DNA of 64,000 bases from an uncultured Hungatella sp. (GTDB lineage: Bacteria; Bacillota; Clostridia; Lachnospirales; Lachnospiraceae): assembly GCA_910577935.1 (NCBI GenBank), contig CAJTOT010000015.1:10515-74514 (forward strand), given 5' to 3'. A program made the position numbers and the translations under genes. This document shows, piece after piece, positions 8,789-18,230 of the stretch. How positions within the stretch are numbered: the stretch's first letter is position 1; the number at the start of each line of letters is the position of its first letter. The notes beneath the pieces are model-generated. The model did no database searches. It had not been told where the DNA came from and saw nothing but the letters and a program-made list of their open reading frames with translations.

Positions 8789-8952
8789 CCGGCGTTTTAC
8801 ACATTTTAAAAATAGTTTTTTAGATATGTTGAATAATTGATATATAAAAACCACTCATCCACAGGATATTCTCTTGACCATCCATATCATCCGGCGGCGC
8901 CGGGTGCTCCTCTGACGGGGGAGAGGCTGTTATAATCTGCGGCGGCGCCGGT

Positions 8953-8964
8953 GGATAATTATCC
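8953..8964. promoter_or_regulatory. Palindromic operator 2, RpiR side
   Basis: This is the second exact copy of GGATAATTATCC, 180 bp from the first. It lies 17 bases downstream of a TATAAT (8931-8936) and overlaps the -35 position of another candidate promoter (TGGATA-N17-TACAAT, 8952-8980). That is where an autoregulating repressor would bind. Confidence 0.55.
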
Positions 8965-9025
8965 GAATTTCTGCTACAATAGAAGGCAAAGAGAAGGAAA
9001 TAAATATCAACCAGGGAGGCAGAGC

Positions 9026-9829
9026 ATGAATCCGCTAGAGTTATTAGAAAAAGAGTACCCGAATCTCACCAAATCCGAACAGGCCATCACCGATTACATA
9101 GTGAATAATCCCATGACGGTTATCCGGTTTTCCCTGACCCAGATCGCGAAGGAGGCCAGGACCTCCAACACCGCGGTGATCAGGCTGTGCCAGAAACTGG
9201 GCTATCAGGGATTTTCCGAGTTCAAGTTTTCCCTGTCCAGGGCGGCGCTCTCCGATACCCACGGCAGCGACGGGGAGGGGGGGAAAGAGTTTGAGAATTC
9301 CGTGACGGCTATCGTGTCCCAATATGTGAGATATTTAAATCAGATGGCGGCGGAGGCGGACATGGACCAGATCGGCCGGATCGCCGGTTTAATCTGCCGA
9401 TGCCCCAGGATGGTGATCATGGGGAACAACCGAACCGGATTTTCCGCTTCCCAGCTGTCCTACCGCCTGTTCAGGATCGGGGTGGCAAACCACCTGACCA
9501 CGGACCAGGTGGTAATGTCGGACTACATGGAGATATTCGGGCCGGGGGACGTGTGCCTGATTTTCTCCATCAGCGCTTCCAAACTTTATAAAGATGTGAT
9601 TCAGAGGATGAAAAAAAACGGAGCCACAGTGGTTCTCTTCACCATGAACGGAAGCAGCCCTTATAAGAAGCTGTGCGATCATTACGTATGCCTTCCCCAG
9701 ATTTCCTATAACAAGAAAATGGGATTTCTGGACGATCAGGCCATCTTCTTTGTCTTTATCGAGGTGCTCATCAGCGAGGCGGCAAAACTTTTAAATCTTA
9801 CCCAGAAACCGTTTCAGGGATGGGAATAA
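9026..9829 (+). CDS. RpiR/MurR-family transcriptional regulator (HTH-SIS)
   Basis: An N-terminal RpiR-type helix-turn-helix (about residues 1-78; LTQIAKEARTSNTAVIRLCQKLGYQGFSEFK) is followed by a SIS phosphosugar-binding domain (about 105-245; MVIMGNNRTGFSASQLSYRL, DVCLIFSISASKLYKDVI). Such proteins sense sugar phosphates and control sugar import and catabolism. The ATG at 9026 has AGGGAGG 7 bases upstream; an upstream in-frame extension from 8951 lacks family similarity and was rejected. The gene is divergent from the PTS-sulfatase operon, its likely target, and sbcDC follows 17 bases downstream. The effector is unknown but should be a phosphosugar. Confidence 0.92.
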   Translation: MNPLELLEKEYPNLTKSEQAITDYIVNNPMTVIRFSLTQIAKEARTSNTAVIRLCQKLGYQGFSEFKFSLSRAALSDTHGSDGEGGKEFENSVTAIVSQYVRYLNQMAAEADMDQIGRIAGLICRCPRMVIMGNNRTGFSASQLSYRLFRIGVANHLTTDQVVMSDYMEIFGPGDVCLIFSISASKLYKDVIQRMKKNGATVVLFTMNGSSPYKKLCDHYVCLPQISYNKKMGFLDDQAIFFVFIEVLISEAAKLLNLTQKPFQGWE

Positions 9830-9846
9830 TGAAAAGAGGTGCGTAA

Positions 9847-10983
9847 ATGAAACTAATCCATTTATCGGATCTTCATCTGGGGAAACGTGTCAATGAATTC
9901 TCCATGATCGAGGACCAGGAGTACATTTTAAGGGAAATACTGGGCATTGTCAGAGAGGAGGAGCCGGACGGGGTTTTGATTGCGGGAGATATCTACGACA
10001 AGTCTGTCCCGTCGGTGGAGGCGGTGGAGCTTTTCGACGATTTTTTAAAGCGCCTTGCCAGACAGAAGACGCCGGTGTTCATCATCAGCGGAAATCACGA
10101 TTCTCCCGAACGTCTCGCCTTCGCGGCGGAGCTGATAGAGCCCAGCGGCATCTACATCGCGCCGGCCTATAACGGGAAGGTGGCGCCGGTTTCGCTGAGT
10201 GACGCCCACGGGGAGGTACATATCTATATGCTTCCGTTTATCAAGCCGGTTCATGTCCGGAGGATTTTTCCGGAAGACAAGGTGGAGTCCTACACAGACG
10301 CGGTCCGGGCCGCCATCGCCCACATGAACGTGGCGGAATCGGAGCGGAATATTCTGATGACCCACCAGTTTGTAACAGGAGCCGCCCGCTCCGACTCGGA
10401 GGATATCTGTGTGGGAGGCTCTGACAATGTGGACGCCTCCGTGTTCCAGGTCTTTGACTATGTGGCGCTGGGACATATTCACGGCCCCCAGAATGCAGGA
10501 GGGGAGAAAGCGCGTTACTGCGGCAGCCCGCTGAAATATTCATTTTCCGAGGCAGGCCACCGCAAGTCGGTGACGGTTGTGGAGATGGAGGAGAAGGGGC
10601 AGGTAAAGGTCCGGGAGGTAGAGCTGTCCCCTCTCCATGATATGAGGGAGCTGCGGGGCACATATGAAGAGCTTGCCGACAGGCGCAATTACGTGGGGAC
10701 AAAGACAGATGATTATATTCACATCATCCTCACCGACGAAGAAGACGTGGTGGATGCCATGGGAAAACTGCGGGTCATTTACCCAAATCTGATGAAACTG
10801 GATTACGACAACCGGCGGACCAGGGAGAACCGGGAACTGACAGGCGGGGAAGCGGAGGAGGCGAGGTCGCCGATGGAGATGATACTGGAGTTCTATGAAA
10901 AGCAGAACAACCGGCCTATGAGCGAAAAACAGGCGGCGCTGGCAGCGGAGCTGATGGAAAACATTTGGGAGGAGAATTTATGA
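9847..10983 (+). CDS. sbcD: SbcD, nuclease subunit of the SbcCD exonuclease
   Basis: This is the Mre11-like metallophosphoesterase subunit of SbcCD, which cleaves hairpins and DNA ends. Metal-binding motifs appear in order: HLSDLHLGK (Asp8, His10), GDIYDKS (Asp48), GNHDS (Asn83-Asp85) and ALGHIHGPQ. At 378 residues it has the usual family length, with a C-terminal capping region. The start is supported by AGAGGT upstream. Its stop overlaps the sbcC start (ATGA), indicating translational coupling and equimolar production. Confidence 0.96.
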   Translation: MKLIHLSDLHLGKRVNEFSMIEDQEYILREILGIVREEEPDGVLIAGDIYDKSVPSVEAVELFDDFLKRLARQKTPVFIISGNHDSPERLAFAAELIEPSGIYIAPAYNGKVAPVSLSDAHGEVHIYMLPFIKPVHVRRIFPEDKVESYTDAVRAAIAHMNVAESERNILMTHQFVTGAARSDSEDICVGGSDNVDASVFQVFDYVALGHIHGPQNAGGEKARYCGSPLKYSFSEAGHRKSVTVVEMEEKGQVKVREVELSPLHDMRELRGTYEELADRRNYVGTKTDDYIHIILTDEEDVVDAMGKLRVIYPNLMKLDYDNRRTRENRELTGGEAEEARSPMEMILEFYEKQNNRPMSEKQAALAAELMENIWEENL

Positions 10984-13900
10984 GACCGTTAAAACTTGTG
11001 ATATCCGCCTTCGGCCCTTACGCGGGGCGGACGGAGCTGTGTATGGACAAGCTGGGGACAAGCGGGCTTTATCTGATCACCGGGGACACGGGGGCGGGAA
11101 AGACCACCATCTTCGATGCAGTCACCTTTGCCCTCTACGGGGAGGCCAGCGGGAGCATCCGGGCGTCGGCCATGTTCCGGTCCAAATATGCCCAGCCCGG
11201 CACCCCCACGGAGGTGGAGCTGACATTTTCCCACGGAGGAAAAGAATATAAGATAAGGCGGAACCCTGAATATCTGCGCCCTGTAAAGCGGGGGGAGGGG
11301 ATGACAACGGTTCAGCCAGGCGCGGAGTTTATGAGTCCGGGGAGGCCGCCTCTGACCAAGGTAAAAGAGGTTAACGCCGCCATAGAGGAGCTTCTGGGCA
11401 TTGACCGGAATCAGTTTGCCCAGATCGTCATGCTGGCCCAGGGGGATTTCCGCAGGCTGCTTATGGCGGACACGAAGGATCGGCAGAAGATTTTCCGGAA
11501 GGTATTTCGGACCCAGTACTACCAGACATTTCAGAAAAGGCTTAGGGAACAGGCTGCCAAAGCCTCCGGCGCCTGTGAGGATGCCAGGAAGAGCGTCCGC
11601 CAGTATGTTCAGGCCATCCAGTGCCATGAAGAAAATGTATATTTTTCCCAGGCGGATAAGGCGAGGGAGGGAAAACTTCCCATAATAGAGACTATGGAGC
11701 TTATAGAAGCGCTGTTAAGCCAGGATGTCCGGGAGGAGGAAAGGCTGGGCAGGGAGCTGGGGCTTATAGACCAGGAGCTGGCGGAGGTGAACGCCAGAAT
11801 CGGCAGGGTCGAGGAGCAGGAGAAGGCCAGGGAGAATCTGAAGCAGGTCCGGCAGGAGGAAGAGAGGGTCAATGAGCGGCTGAAAGAGAAGGAAGAAGCG
11901 CTCCGCAGGGAAGAGGCAAAGAAGGGCAGACAGGAGGAGTTAAAAAGAGAGTCCGGCCTTTTAGAGCAGGAACTGCCGGAGTACGAGAAGCGCGCCGGGC
12001 TGGCAAAAGCCGTGGAAGAGCTGGAGGGAAAACTGGAGGACAGTGAAAAGAAGTTCCGGGAGGACCAGAAGACGGCGGGAGAGCTGAGGCAGAGTCTGGA
12101 AGAGCTGAAAAAAGAGCAGGCAGGCCTGTCAGGAGCGGGAGAACAGAGGGAGAGACTGATCCGTCAGAGAGAGAAGGCCGCAGAGCGTCGGGAAGTCTGC
12201 GAGGCTCTGGAACAGGCGCGGGAACAGGAACAGGATGCAAAGGTCTGCCTGGAAAAAGCCTGCCTGGATTTTGAGGCGGAGGAGGCGAAAAAGGAGCGGC
12301 AGGAGGAGCTTAAGAGACAGACCGCCCTTCTGGAGCAGGACCTGCCGGAGTATGACAGGCTGGAGCAGTTTGAAAAAGAGGCAGAAACGCTGGAAGGCGT
12401 GTGGAAGGACCTTGAGAGGAAGAGAGAGGAAAAAACACGGGAATCGGAAGAGATACACCGGCGTCTGGATTCCCACCGGAAAGAACAGTCCGCCCTGTCG
12501 GTCGCAGGGGAGGAGAAGGAGCGGCTGACCCGTCTCCGGGAGAAGGCGGAGAATTATAAAAAGAGCTGCGAAGGCCTGGAAGAAGTCCGAAGGCAGAAGG
12601 AGAAGGCGGACATAGAGCTGGAACAGGCGAGGCAGGCCTTTGAGGCGGAACAGAGCAGGACAGAGCGGCAGGAAGAGATAGGGAAAATTCTGGGGCGCCT
12701 GGAACAGGAACTGCCCAAATATGATCAGCTGGATGAGATGAAGGGTGAACTCCATAGTCTGGAAAGAAGCCTTAGGAGTTATGAGAGCAGGGCCGAGGAG
12801 AAGGCCCGGTCCGCCGGCGGGCTTAAGAAAACCCTGGAGGAACTGGAGGAGCGACTGGCTTCCCTGGCGGGAGCCGGGGAGAGGAGGGAGAGCCTGCTCA
12901 GGCAGAAGGCCCAGGAGGAAGACAGGCTTGAGGGCCTGAAAAGACTGGGGGAGGACGCGCGGGCGTACCAGGCTCTGCGCGGGGAACTGAATACCTGCCA
13001 GAGCTTATACCAGAAGGCCCAGGAGCGGGCGGAGGCGCTGGAGAAAGTGTACTCCGGGCTGAACCGGGCATTTCTTGACGGACAGGCGGGGATACTGGCC
13101 AGAGGGCTTCAGGAGGGAGACGCCTGCCCGGTGTGCGGCGCCACCCATCACTTAAAGCTTGCCAGGCTCCCGGAGGAAGTGCCTGGCGAGGAGGAACTGG
13201 AGAAGGCGAAGAGAGACTATGAAAATGCTGCCAGGGACGCCGGGAACGCCAGCATGAAGGCGGGAACAATAAAGGGGAAGGCCTCGGAGCAGGAAGACCG
13301 ACTGAAGGGACAGATGGAGGCGCTGCTGGGGCACGGGGACATTTCCAAAGCATCACAGCAGGCCGGGGAGCAGGAGCTTGTGTCAAAGAGAAACCTGGCA
13401 GGACTGGAAGAACAGATTCAGGAGGAAGAGAAGAAGGCAAGGCAGAAGGGAATTCTGGAGCAGGAGCTGGAGCAGAAGAAAGAGCAGGCAAAGGCATTGG
13501 AGGAGGAGACCGCAGGGCTGCGGGAGCAGATCGCGGGAGCCAGGGCGCAAAGGCAGGCGCTGTCCGACAGAGCGGCCGCTCTATCCGGAGAGTTGTGGTG
13601 CGGGAGCAAGGCGGAGGCCGCGGGAAAGCAGAATGAGCTGTCGGAGGAGCGAAAGGCCTTGAAGCAGCAGTATGAACATGCCCAGAAGACTTATGAGGAG
13701 TGGAGGAAGAGGGAAGAAGAGCTGGGCAGCAGAATCGGCTTTTTCAGGGAACAGCTGGCCGGAACAGAATATTTTGAGAAGACGGCAGAGCTGCTGCCGG
13801 GGCTTGGAGAAGAGCTTGACAGGTTAAAGGGGCAGCAGGCAGAAGAAGAGAGGAAGCTGGAACGCAAAAAAGAGCTGGATGCCCAGATACCGAAGGAGGA

Positions 13901-15323
13901 AGAGGAATCCGAAAAAGCTAAGAGGGAATCGGAGGAGTTAAAAGACAAAGCTGATGAGACGGGAAGGAAGAGAGAGAACCTGTCCGGGCAGGTGGAAATA
14001 CTGAAGAGAAAATTGAGATATGGAGGGAGAAAAGAGGCCGAAGAGAAGAGGGATCAGCAGAAGAAAGAGCTGGAAGCCCTGGAGACTGCCTATGAAGAGG
14101 CAAAGAAAGTCCGGGATAGATGCCAGAAAGCCCGGGAGGCGCTGAGTATCCGGATTGGCTCCCTGGAGAGCAGACTGGACAGGCCTGAGTATGTGGAGGA
14201 GACGAAAGCCCGGCTGGCTGTGTTAAGGGAGGATATAGCCCGCCTGGAGGAGGAGATCAGCCGGGAGCAGAAAAACCTGGAGCGCAGAGGGGAGCTGGAT
14301 AAAAAGATTCCTCATATGGAAGAGTCCCTGAACCGGCTGGAAGAGGAGAGCCGGAGGTTAAGGGAAAGTATTATATCGGAAAAAGCCCGAAAGAAATCTT
14401 TGCAGGAACAGGAGCAGGCATTGAGAGAAAAGCTCCGCTATGAAGATGAAGCCCAGGCAAAAGAGGCGGGAAGGCTTCTGACAGAAGAATTGAACGCTCT
14501 CAAGAAGGCCTATGAGGCGGCAGCCTTGGCATGCAGGGAATGTGGCAATGAGGCGGCCGCTGTGGAGGGCCGCAGGAAATCCCTGGAGGAGCAGCTGGAA
14601 CACGCCCAGGCCATTGACAAATCGGAAGAGCTGGAGAAGCAGGCCCGGCTTGGAAAAAGGAAGGCAGACATCAAGGAAAAGGAAAGCTCGGTGCACTTTA
14701 GGCGGAGCACCAATGAGGGGACGCTGGATAATATCCGGAAGAGGTCGAGGGAACTGGCTGCCCTGGAGGAGGAGTACGGATGGCTGGCCAATCTGTCGGA
14801 GACCATGAATGGGGACTTAAGGAGCAAGGAGAAGATCATGGTGGAGACCTATATTCAGATGGCTTACCTGGACCGGGTTATCCGCCGGGCCAACTTGAGG
14901 CTGATGATCATGTCCGGAGGCCAGTACGAGTTCAAACGCCTCATCGGGGTCAGCAACCTGAGAAGCCAGGGAGGCCTGGACTTGAATGTGGTGGACCATT
15001 ATAACGGCACGGAGCGCAGCGTGAAGACCCTGTCCGGCGGGGAGTCCTTCATCGCCTCCCTGTCTCTTGCCCTGGGGCTGTCGGAGGAGATCCAGTCCTG
15101 CGCCGGGGGAATCCAGATGGACACCATGTTTGTGGATGAAGGCTTCGGGAGCCTGGATGAGAACTCTCTGCAGCAGGCGTACAACGCGCTGGTGAGCCAG
15201 ACCGACGAGAACCGCCTGGTGGGAATCATCTCCCATGTAAGCGAGCTGAAGGATAAGATCGATAAGAAGATCGTGGTGGTCAAGGAGAAGAGCGGAGGGA
15301 GCAGGGCGGAGATAGAGGTGTAG
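10980..15323 (+). CDS. sbcC: SbcC, ATPase/coiled-coil subunit of SbcCD (enlarged)
   Basis: This SMC-like Rad50 homologue has Walker A (GDTGAGKTT) near the N terminus, the zinc hook CPVC (Cys716, Cys719) almost exactly at mid-protein, and the signature (LSGGESF) and Walker B (MFVDEGFGSLDE) motifs near the C terminus. Start: ATG at 10980 with GGAGGAG 6 bases upstream, overlapping sbcD by four bases. At 1447 residues it is far longer than E. coli SbcC (1048). The extra length is coiled coil: an approximately 121-residue module containing RQEEL-x(n)-LEQ-[ED]-LP-[EK]-Y occurs three times before the hook, and related blocks occur after it. Both arms appear extended together. Confidence 0.96.
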   Translation: MRPLKLVISAFGPYAGRTELCMDKLGTSGLYLITGDTGAGKTTIFDAVTFALYGEASGSIRASAMFRSKYAQPGTPTEVELTFSHGGKEYKIRRNPEYLRPVKRGEGMTTVQPGAEFMSPGRPPLTKVKEVNAAIEELLGIDRNQFAQIVMLAQGDFRRLLMADTKDRQKIFRKVFRTQYYQTFQKRLREQAAKASGACEDARKSVRQYVQAIQCHEENVYFSQADKAREGKLPIIETMELIEALLSQDVREEERLGRELGLIDQELAEVNARIGRVEEQEKARENLKQVRQEEERVNERLKEKEEALRREEAKKGRQEELKRESGLLEQELPEYEKRAGLAKAVEELEGKLEDSEKKFREDQKTAGELRQSLEELKKEQAGLSGAGEQRERLIRQREKAAERREVCEALEQAREQEQDAKVCLEKACLDFEAEEAKKERQEELKRQTALLEQDLPEYDRLEQFEKEAETLEGVWKDLERKREEKTRESEEIHRRLDSHRKEQSALSVAGEEKERLTRLREKAENYKKSCEGLEEVRRQKEKADIELEQARQAFEAEQSRTERQEEIGKILGRLEQELPKYDQLDEMKGELHSLERSLRSYESRAEEKARSAGGLKKTLEELEERLASLAGAGERRESLLRQKAQEEDRLEGLKRLGEDARAYQALRGELNTCQSLYQKAQERAEALEKVYSGLNRAFLDGQAGILARGLQEGDACPVCGATHHLKLARLPEEVPGEEELEKAKRDYENAARDAGNASMKAGTIKGKASEQEDRLKGQMEALLGHGDISKASQQAGEQELVSKRNLAGLEEQIQEEEKKARQKGILEQELEQKKEQAKALEEETAGLREQIAGARAQRQALSDRAAALSGELWCGSKAEAAGKQNELSEERKALKQQYEHAQKTYEEWRKREEELGSRIGFFREQLAGTEYFEKTAELLPGLGEELDRLKGQQAEEERKLERKKELDAQIPKEEEESEKAKRESEELKDKADETGRKRENLSGQVEILKRKLRYGGRKEAEEKRDQQKKELEALETAYEEAKKVRDRCQKAREALSIRIGSLESRLDRPEYVEETKARLAVLREDIARLEEEISREQKNLERRGELDKKIPHMEESLNRLEEESRRLRESIISEKARKKSLQEQEQALREKLRYEDEAQAKEAGRLLTEELNALKKAYEAAALACRECGNEAAAVEGRRKSLEEQLEHAQAIDKSEELEKQARLGKRKADIKEKESSVHFRRSTNEGTLDNIRKRSRELAALEEEYGWLANLSETMNGDLRSKEKIMVETYIQMAYLDRVIRRANLRLMIMSGGQYEFKRLIGVSNLRSQGGLDLNVVDHYNGTERSVKTLSGGESFIASLSLALGLSEEIQSCAGGIQMDTMFVDEGFGSLDENSLQQAYNALVSQTDENRLVGIISHVSELKDKIDKKIVVVKEKSGGSRAEIEV

Positions 15324-15372
15324 AGGGACTCGGCATCTCTCAAGATGAAAAAGATGCAGGTTTGGAAAAAAC

Positions 15373-15422
15373 ACTCCTTTTCGATAAGAATTCAGATATG
15401 GCTATTCCTATCGAAAAGGAGT
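15373..15422. repeat. 14-bp inverted repeat between convergent sbcC and esterase genes
   Basis: ACTCCTTTTCGATA (15373-15386) and TATCGAAAAGGAGT (15409-15422) are perfectly complementary around a 22-base loop. It lies between convergent genes and may terminate both, but no clear T-tract follows on either strand. Confidence 0.5.
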
Positions 15423-15431
15423 ATATTCTGG

Positions 15432-16925
15432 TTATTCGTTTACAAACCCAGCCGCCCAGTTGACGATATGGGTTCCGTCAGCTGCCTGTGGATTGTTCTT
15501 CAGGGTGTAGATCCAGGACCAGTGGTTGCTGTACAGCACTTCTGACATGGTTCCGTCCTGGTCATAATCTTCTGCGAACCGCAGCTTGTCGTCTTCTGTG
15601 GTCTCATAGAGGGACAGCTTGTATATTCCGTCGGAGGTTTCGTAGGTAGTGAAATCGGAGTTCTGCTCCAGCTCCTGTTTGATTGTGGTTTCTGTCACAT
15701 CCTGGCCGTCTGTCAGAATGGCAAAAAGGCGTTTGGAGCACTCGTCTGTGGCGACGGAGCTGTCGGTCGCGCCCTGTACCAGCCATACGGGGATGCCGGA
15801 GTCCTTGATAGCAGTCAGCTCCTCGTCGGTGGGAGTCTCGCCGCCGCGGTCAGATGCCACATCGTAGGCGGGACAGTTGATCATGGCCGCGCAGAACAGA
15901 TCCGGGTGGGCGATGATCATGCGGGAGGTCATGTAGCCGCCGGCAGAGCATCCGGACACAAGGACCTTTTCAGGATCAATATTATAGGTTTCCACAACTT
16001 CTTTGATCTCATCGGCAGCCATGTCAAGAAGGCCGTCCCTCTGAGCGTAGTACCAGGTGTCAGGCGCCTGGAAAGCCATGACATGGGCCTTTCCAAGAAT
16101 CTCCTGGAACTCGTCTGTCGCCCACGCCACGGTTCCCCTGTTGGCGAGCATCTGGGCCACATTGTTGTCGGACTCCAACATATCCCCCTCCCCGTTGCCG
16201 TGGAACCATACAACCAGTTTGTCCACGTCTTCGCCGGCGTTGTAGAACTGGTAATTGATGCCGCCTTCTACAAGGATGGATTCAAATTTGGCAGTCTCCT
16301 CATCGATGATGGTATTGTCGCAGGTATACTCGGCCATATAGGCGTCATCTAAGACTGTTCCGTCGGCGGCAGTGAGGGTCACGGGCTTGTTCTGGGTGAC
16401 GGTATAGGTTAAATCGGCAGGATAGTTTCTGGCAGCAGTGGTGTAAGCAAGAGTCGCGCCTTCTGACTGGTCAAAGTAGATGATCAGCCTCTGCCCTTTG
16501 ACTTCTTGTTTTACAATCTTGCGGTCTATATCGTAATCTCCGTAGCTTTCCAGTTCCGTGTCCTTTAAGATTTCTTCTGTAGATGCCACGGCATGGACAG
16601 TGAAAGTATCGTTGTCTATGTCGGAGATCTTCTTGGTGTCGCCAAAGTCAATAACCATCTGGCTGACTACCTGTCCGGCATCTGTCACAACACCGTACAG
16701 CTGGCAGCTGTAAGTATCTGTTTCTTCAGACTCGGTCTCTGCTTCAGCAGAAGTTTCTTCTGCCTTGGTGGTTTCCGGGGCTTTTGTTGTCTCGGCAGCT
16801 GTTGTCTCGGCAGCTGTCGTCCCGGCGTCTGCTGCCGCGGTGGTCTCCTGGGCGCTGCTGCCGCATCCCGCCAGAGCGGATACTGTCACAGCGCAGATCA
16901 AAGCCGCGGATAATGTTTTTTTCAT
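15432..16925 (-). CDS. Secreted lipoprotein esterase (Ig-like domain plus alpha/beta hydrolase)
   Basis: The N terminus is a lipoprotein signal (MKKTLSAALICAVTVSALAGC) with the lipobox LAGC, so the protein is probably tethered outside the membrane. A Thr/Glu/Ala-rich spacer with repeated TTAAETT-like units follows (about residues 25-70). Next is a beta-rich region like the Ig-like N-terminal domain of EstA-type esterases, and then an alpha/beta hydrolase with the nucleophile elbow GCSAGG (Ser327), related to PHB depolymerase or feruloyl-esterase-like families. Start: ATG at 16925 with GGAGGAG upstream; longer in-frame starts would place the signal peptide internally. It is divergent from a sugar-binding-protein two-component set that may control it. 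The substrate is probably an acylated polysaccharide (inference). Confidence 0.87.
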   Translation of the reverse strand: MKKTLSAALICAVTVSALAGCGSSAQETTAAADAGTTAAETTAAETTKAPETTKAEETSAEAETESEETDTYSCQLYGVVTDAGQVVSQMVIDFGDTKKISDIDNDTFTVHAVASTEEILKDTELESYGDYDIDRKIVKQEVKGQRLIIYFDQSEGATLAYTTAARNYPADLTYTVTQNKPVTLTAADGTVLDDAYMAEYTCDNTIIDEETAKFESILVEGGINYQFYNAGEDVDKLVVWFHGNGEGDMLESDNNVAQMLANRGTVAWATDEFQEILGKAHVMAFQAPDTWYYAQRDGLLDMAADEIKEVVETYNIDPEKVLVSGCSAGGYMTSRMIIAHPDLFCAAMINCPAYDVASDRGGETPTDEELTAIKDSGIPVWLVQGATDSSVATDECSKRLFAILTDGQDVTETTIKQELEQNSDFTTYETSDGIYKLSLYETTEDDKLRFAEDYDQDGTMSEVLYSNHWSWIYTLKNNPQAADGTHIVNWAAGFVNE

Positions 16926-17010
16926 ATTGTCTCCTCCTCGTGTCTGCCGCCCGGGCAGGCTTTTTTGTATTTTTATGATAACATTTTCCGGCTTTTTAAT
17001 CATCTCCAAG

Positions 17011-17044
17011 TTTTTGACAGGAATCTGTATTTGTTTGTCAAAAA
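17011..17044. promoter_or_regulatory. Spaced inverted repeat in the esterase / binding-protein intergenic region
   Basis: TTTTGACA (17012-17019) and TGTCAAAA (17036-17043) form an inverted repeat in the 276-bp divergent intergenic region. Nothing else in this region is clear, apart from a TATACT about 55 bases upstream of the plus-strand gene. The site could bind the AraC-type regulator encoded downstream; this is inference from position. Confidence 0.35.
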
Positions 17045-17201
17045 GAATGTCAGATTTTGCACTTATGCCAAATCTTGCTGTTTTGCAGTTGTCAGGCCGG
17101 TTCTCCGGCTGTTCTCCGGCGGTATCCAAATCCAGAAAATTATGGTATACTTTTTACAAATGGAATACAATAACTTTCCGGGAAACGGGGGAAATGTGAC
17201 A

Positions 17202-18230
17202 ATGAGAAAAGTTTTTAACGGTTTGCTCCTGCTGTTTTTTATATTTGTCTGGATTCTGTTCTTCAGGGTTTTAAAAATGGATTACGGCAGGTCCCCTCAG
17301 TCCGCCGGCGATTACCGGTTTACCTTCATAAGCCCTTTTGCCAATGCGGGATATTGGGGAAGCATCGCCTATGGAATGAAAGCGGCAGATGAGCTCTATC
17401 ATACCAACACAAAATTTATAGGTTTTATGGAATCGGAACCTGAACGGATGAGCGAGGCCATCCGGTCTGCGGCATGTTCCGAGCCGGATGGACTTATCAC
17501 CGCCGGAAACAGCGATGAGAGGGTCATCGCTGCCCTGAAAGACGCAGCCAGTCAGGGAATCCCCATTGTTCTGATTGACAACGACAGCCGGGAGATTGAC
17601 CGCCTCTGCTATATCGGAATTGATGATTACGAGGCGGGGCGTCTGGCGGGAAAGGATATGGCCGCCGCCGTGTCAGGGCCTGTCTGCGCCGCTGCGATCA
17701 TCGGTTCTGCTTCCAATGAGAACCAGAGAGAGCGGCTGCGGGGATTTGAGGACGAGCTGGCGCTCCGGCCCGGCTGCTTTGTGGAGACGGTGATGGAGGC
17801 GAATTACAGCCTTCTCGCCTTCCGGGAAATGCTGCCCCGGCTTCTCAGGGACAACCCCAGGATCAACGCCATATTCTGCGCCGAGGGATATTCCTCGATT
17901 ATCGCGGGAGAGATACTCAACGCCATGGGGCCGGAGTATGATGACATACAGGTGGTGGTCTTTGGTAAGACAGAGGAGATCTTAAATCATGTGGCTTCAG
18001 GGCGGTATTATTCTACCATCATCCAGGAGTCGGACCAGATGGGGAACCTGGCCGTGGAGGCGCTGAGACAGTACCAGGATGGCATCGCGCCGGAACAGGA
18101 CACCATCTACATAGACAGCATCAGCATAACCAGGGAGAACTTAGAAGGAGTGAACATCTATGAAAGCGAGGGAGTGATATGGCATCTGTACAACGGAAAT
18201 CTTCTGCCGACACCACAGAGAGAAAACTGA
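17202..18230 (+). CDS. Membrane-anchored periplasmic-binding-protein-like sugar sensor
   Basis: An uncleaved-looking N-terminal membrane helix (FNGLLLLFFIFVWILFFRVL) is followed by a type I periplasmic binding fold like RbsB/LacI sugar-binding proteins: FANAGYWGSIAYGMKAA, DGLITAGNSDERVIAAL, GIPIVLIDND, NAIFCAEGYSS. No lipobox and no ABC permease genes are present. Start: ATG at 17202 (GTG at 17196 is an alternative). The kinase gene starts 52 bases before this gene ends, so production is coupled. This is the arrangement of XylFII-LytS type sensors, in which a binding protein presents the ligand to the kinase. It probably detects an extracellular sugar. Confidence 0.85.
   Translation: MRKVFNGLLLLFFIFVWILFFRVLKMDYGRSPQSAGDYRFTFISPFANAGYWGSIAYGMKAADELYHTNTKFIGFMESEPERMSEAIRSAACSEPDGLITAGNSDERVIAALKDAASQGIPIVLIDNDSREIDRLCYIGIDDYEAGRLAGKDMAAAVSGPVCAAAIIGSASNENQRERLRGFEDELALRPGCFVETVMEANYSLLAFREMLPRLLRDNPRINAIFCAEGYSSIIAGEILNAMGPEYDDIQVVVFGKTEEILNHVASGRYYSTIIQESDQMGNLAVEALRQYQDGIAPEQDTIYIDSISITRENLEGVNIYESEGVIWHLYNGNLLPTPQREN

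Noticed and set aside
15373..15422. Reading the sbcC-esterase inverted repeat as mobile-element ends
   Set aside because: No transposase, target duplication or cargo lies between the arms; they are only 22 bases apart.
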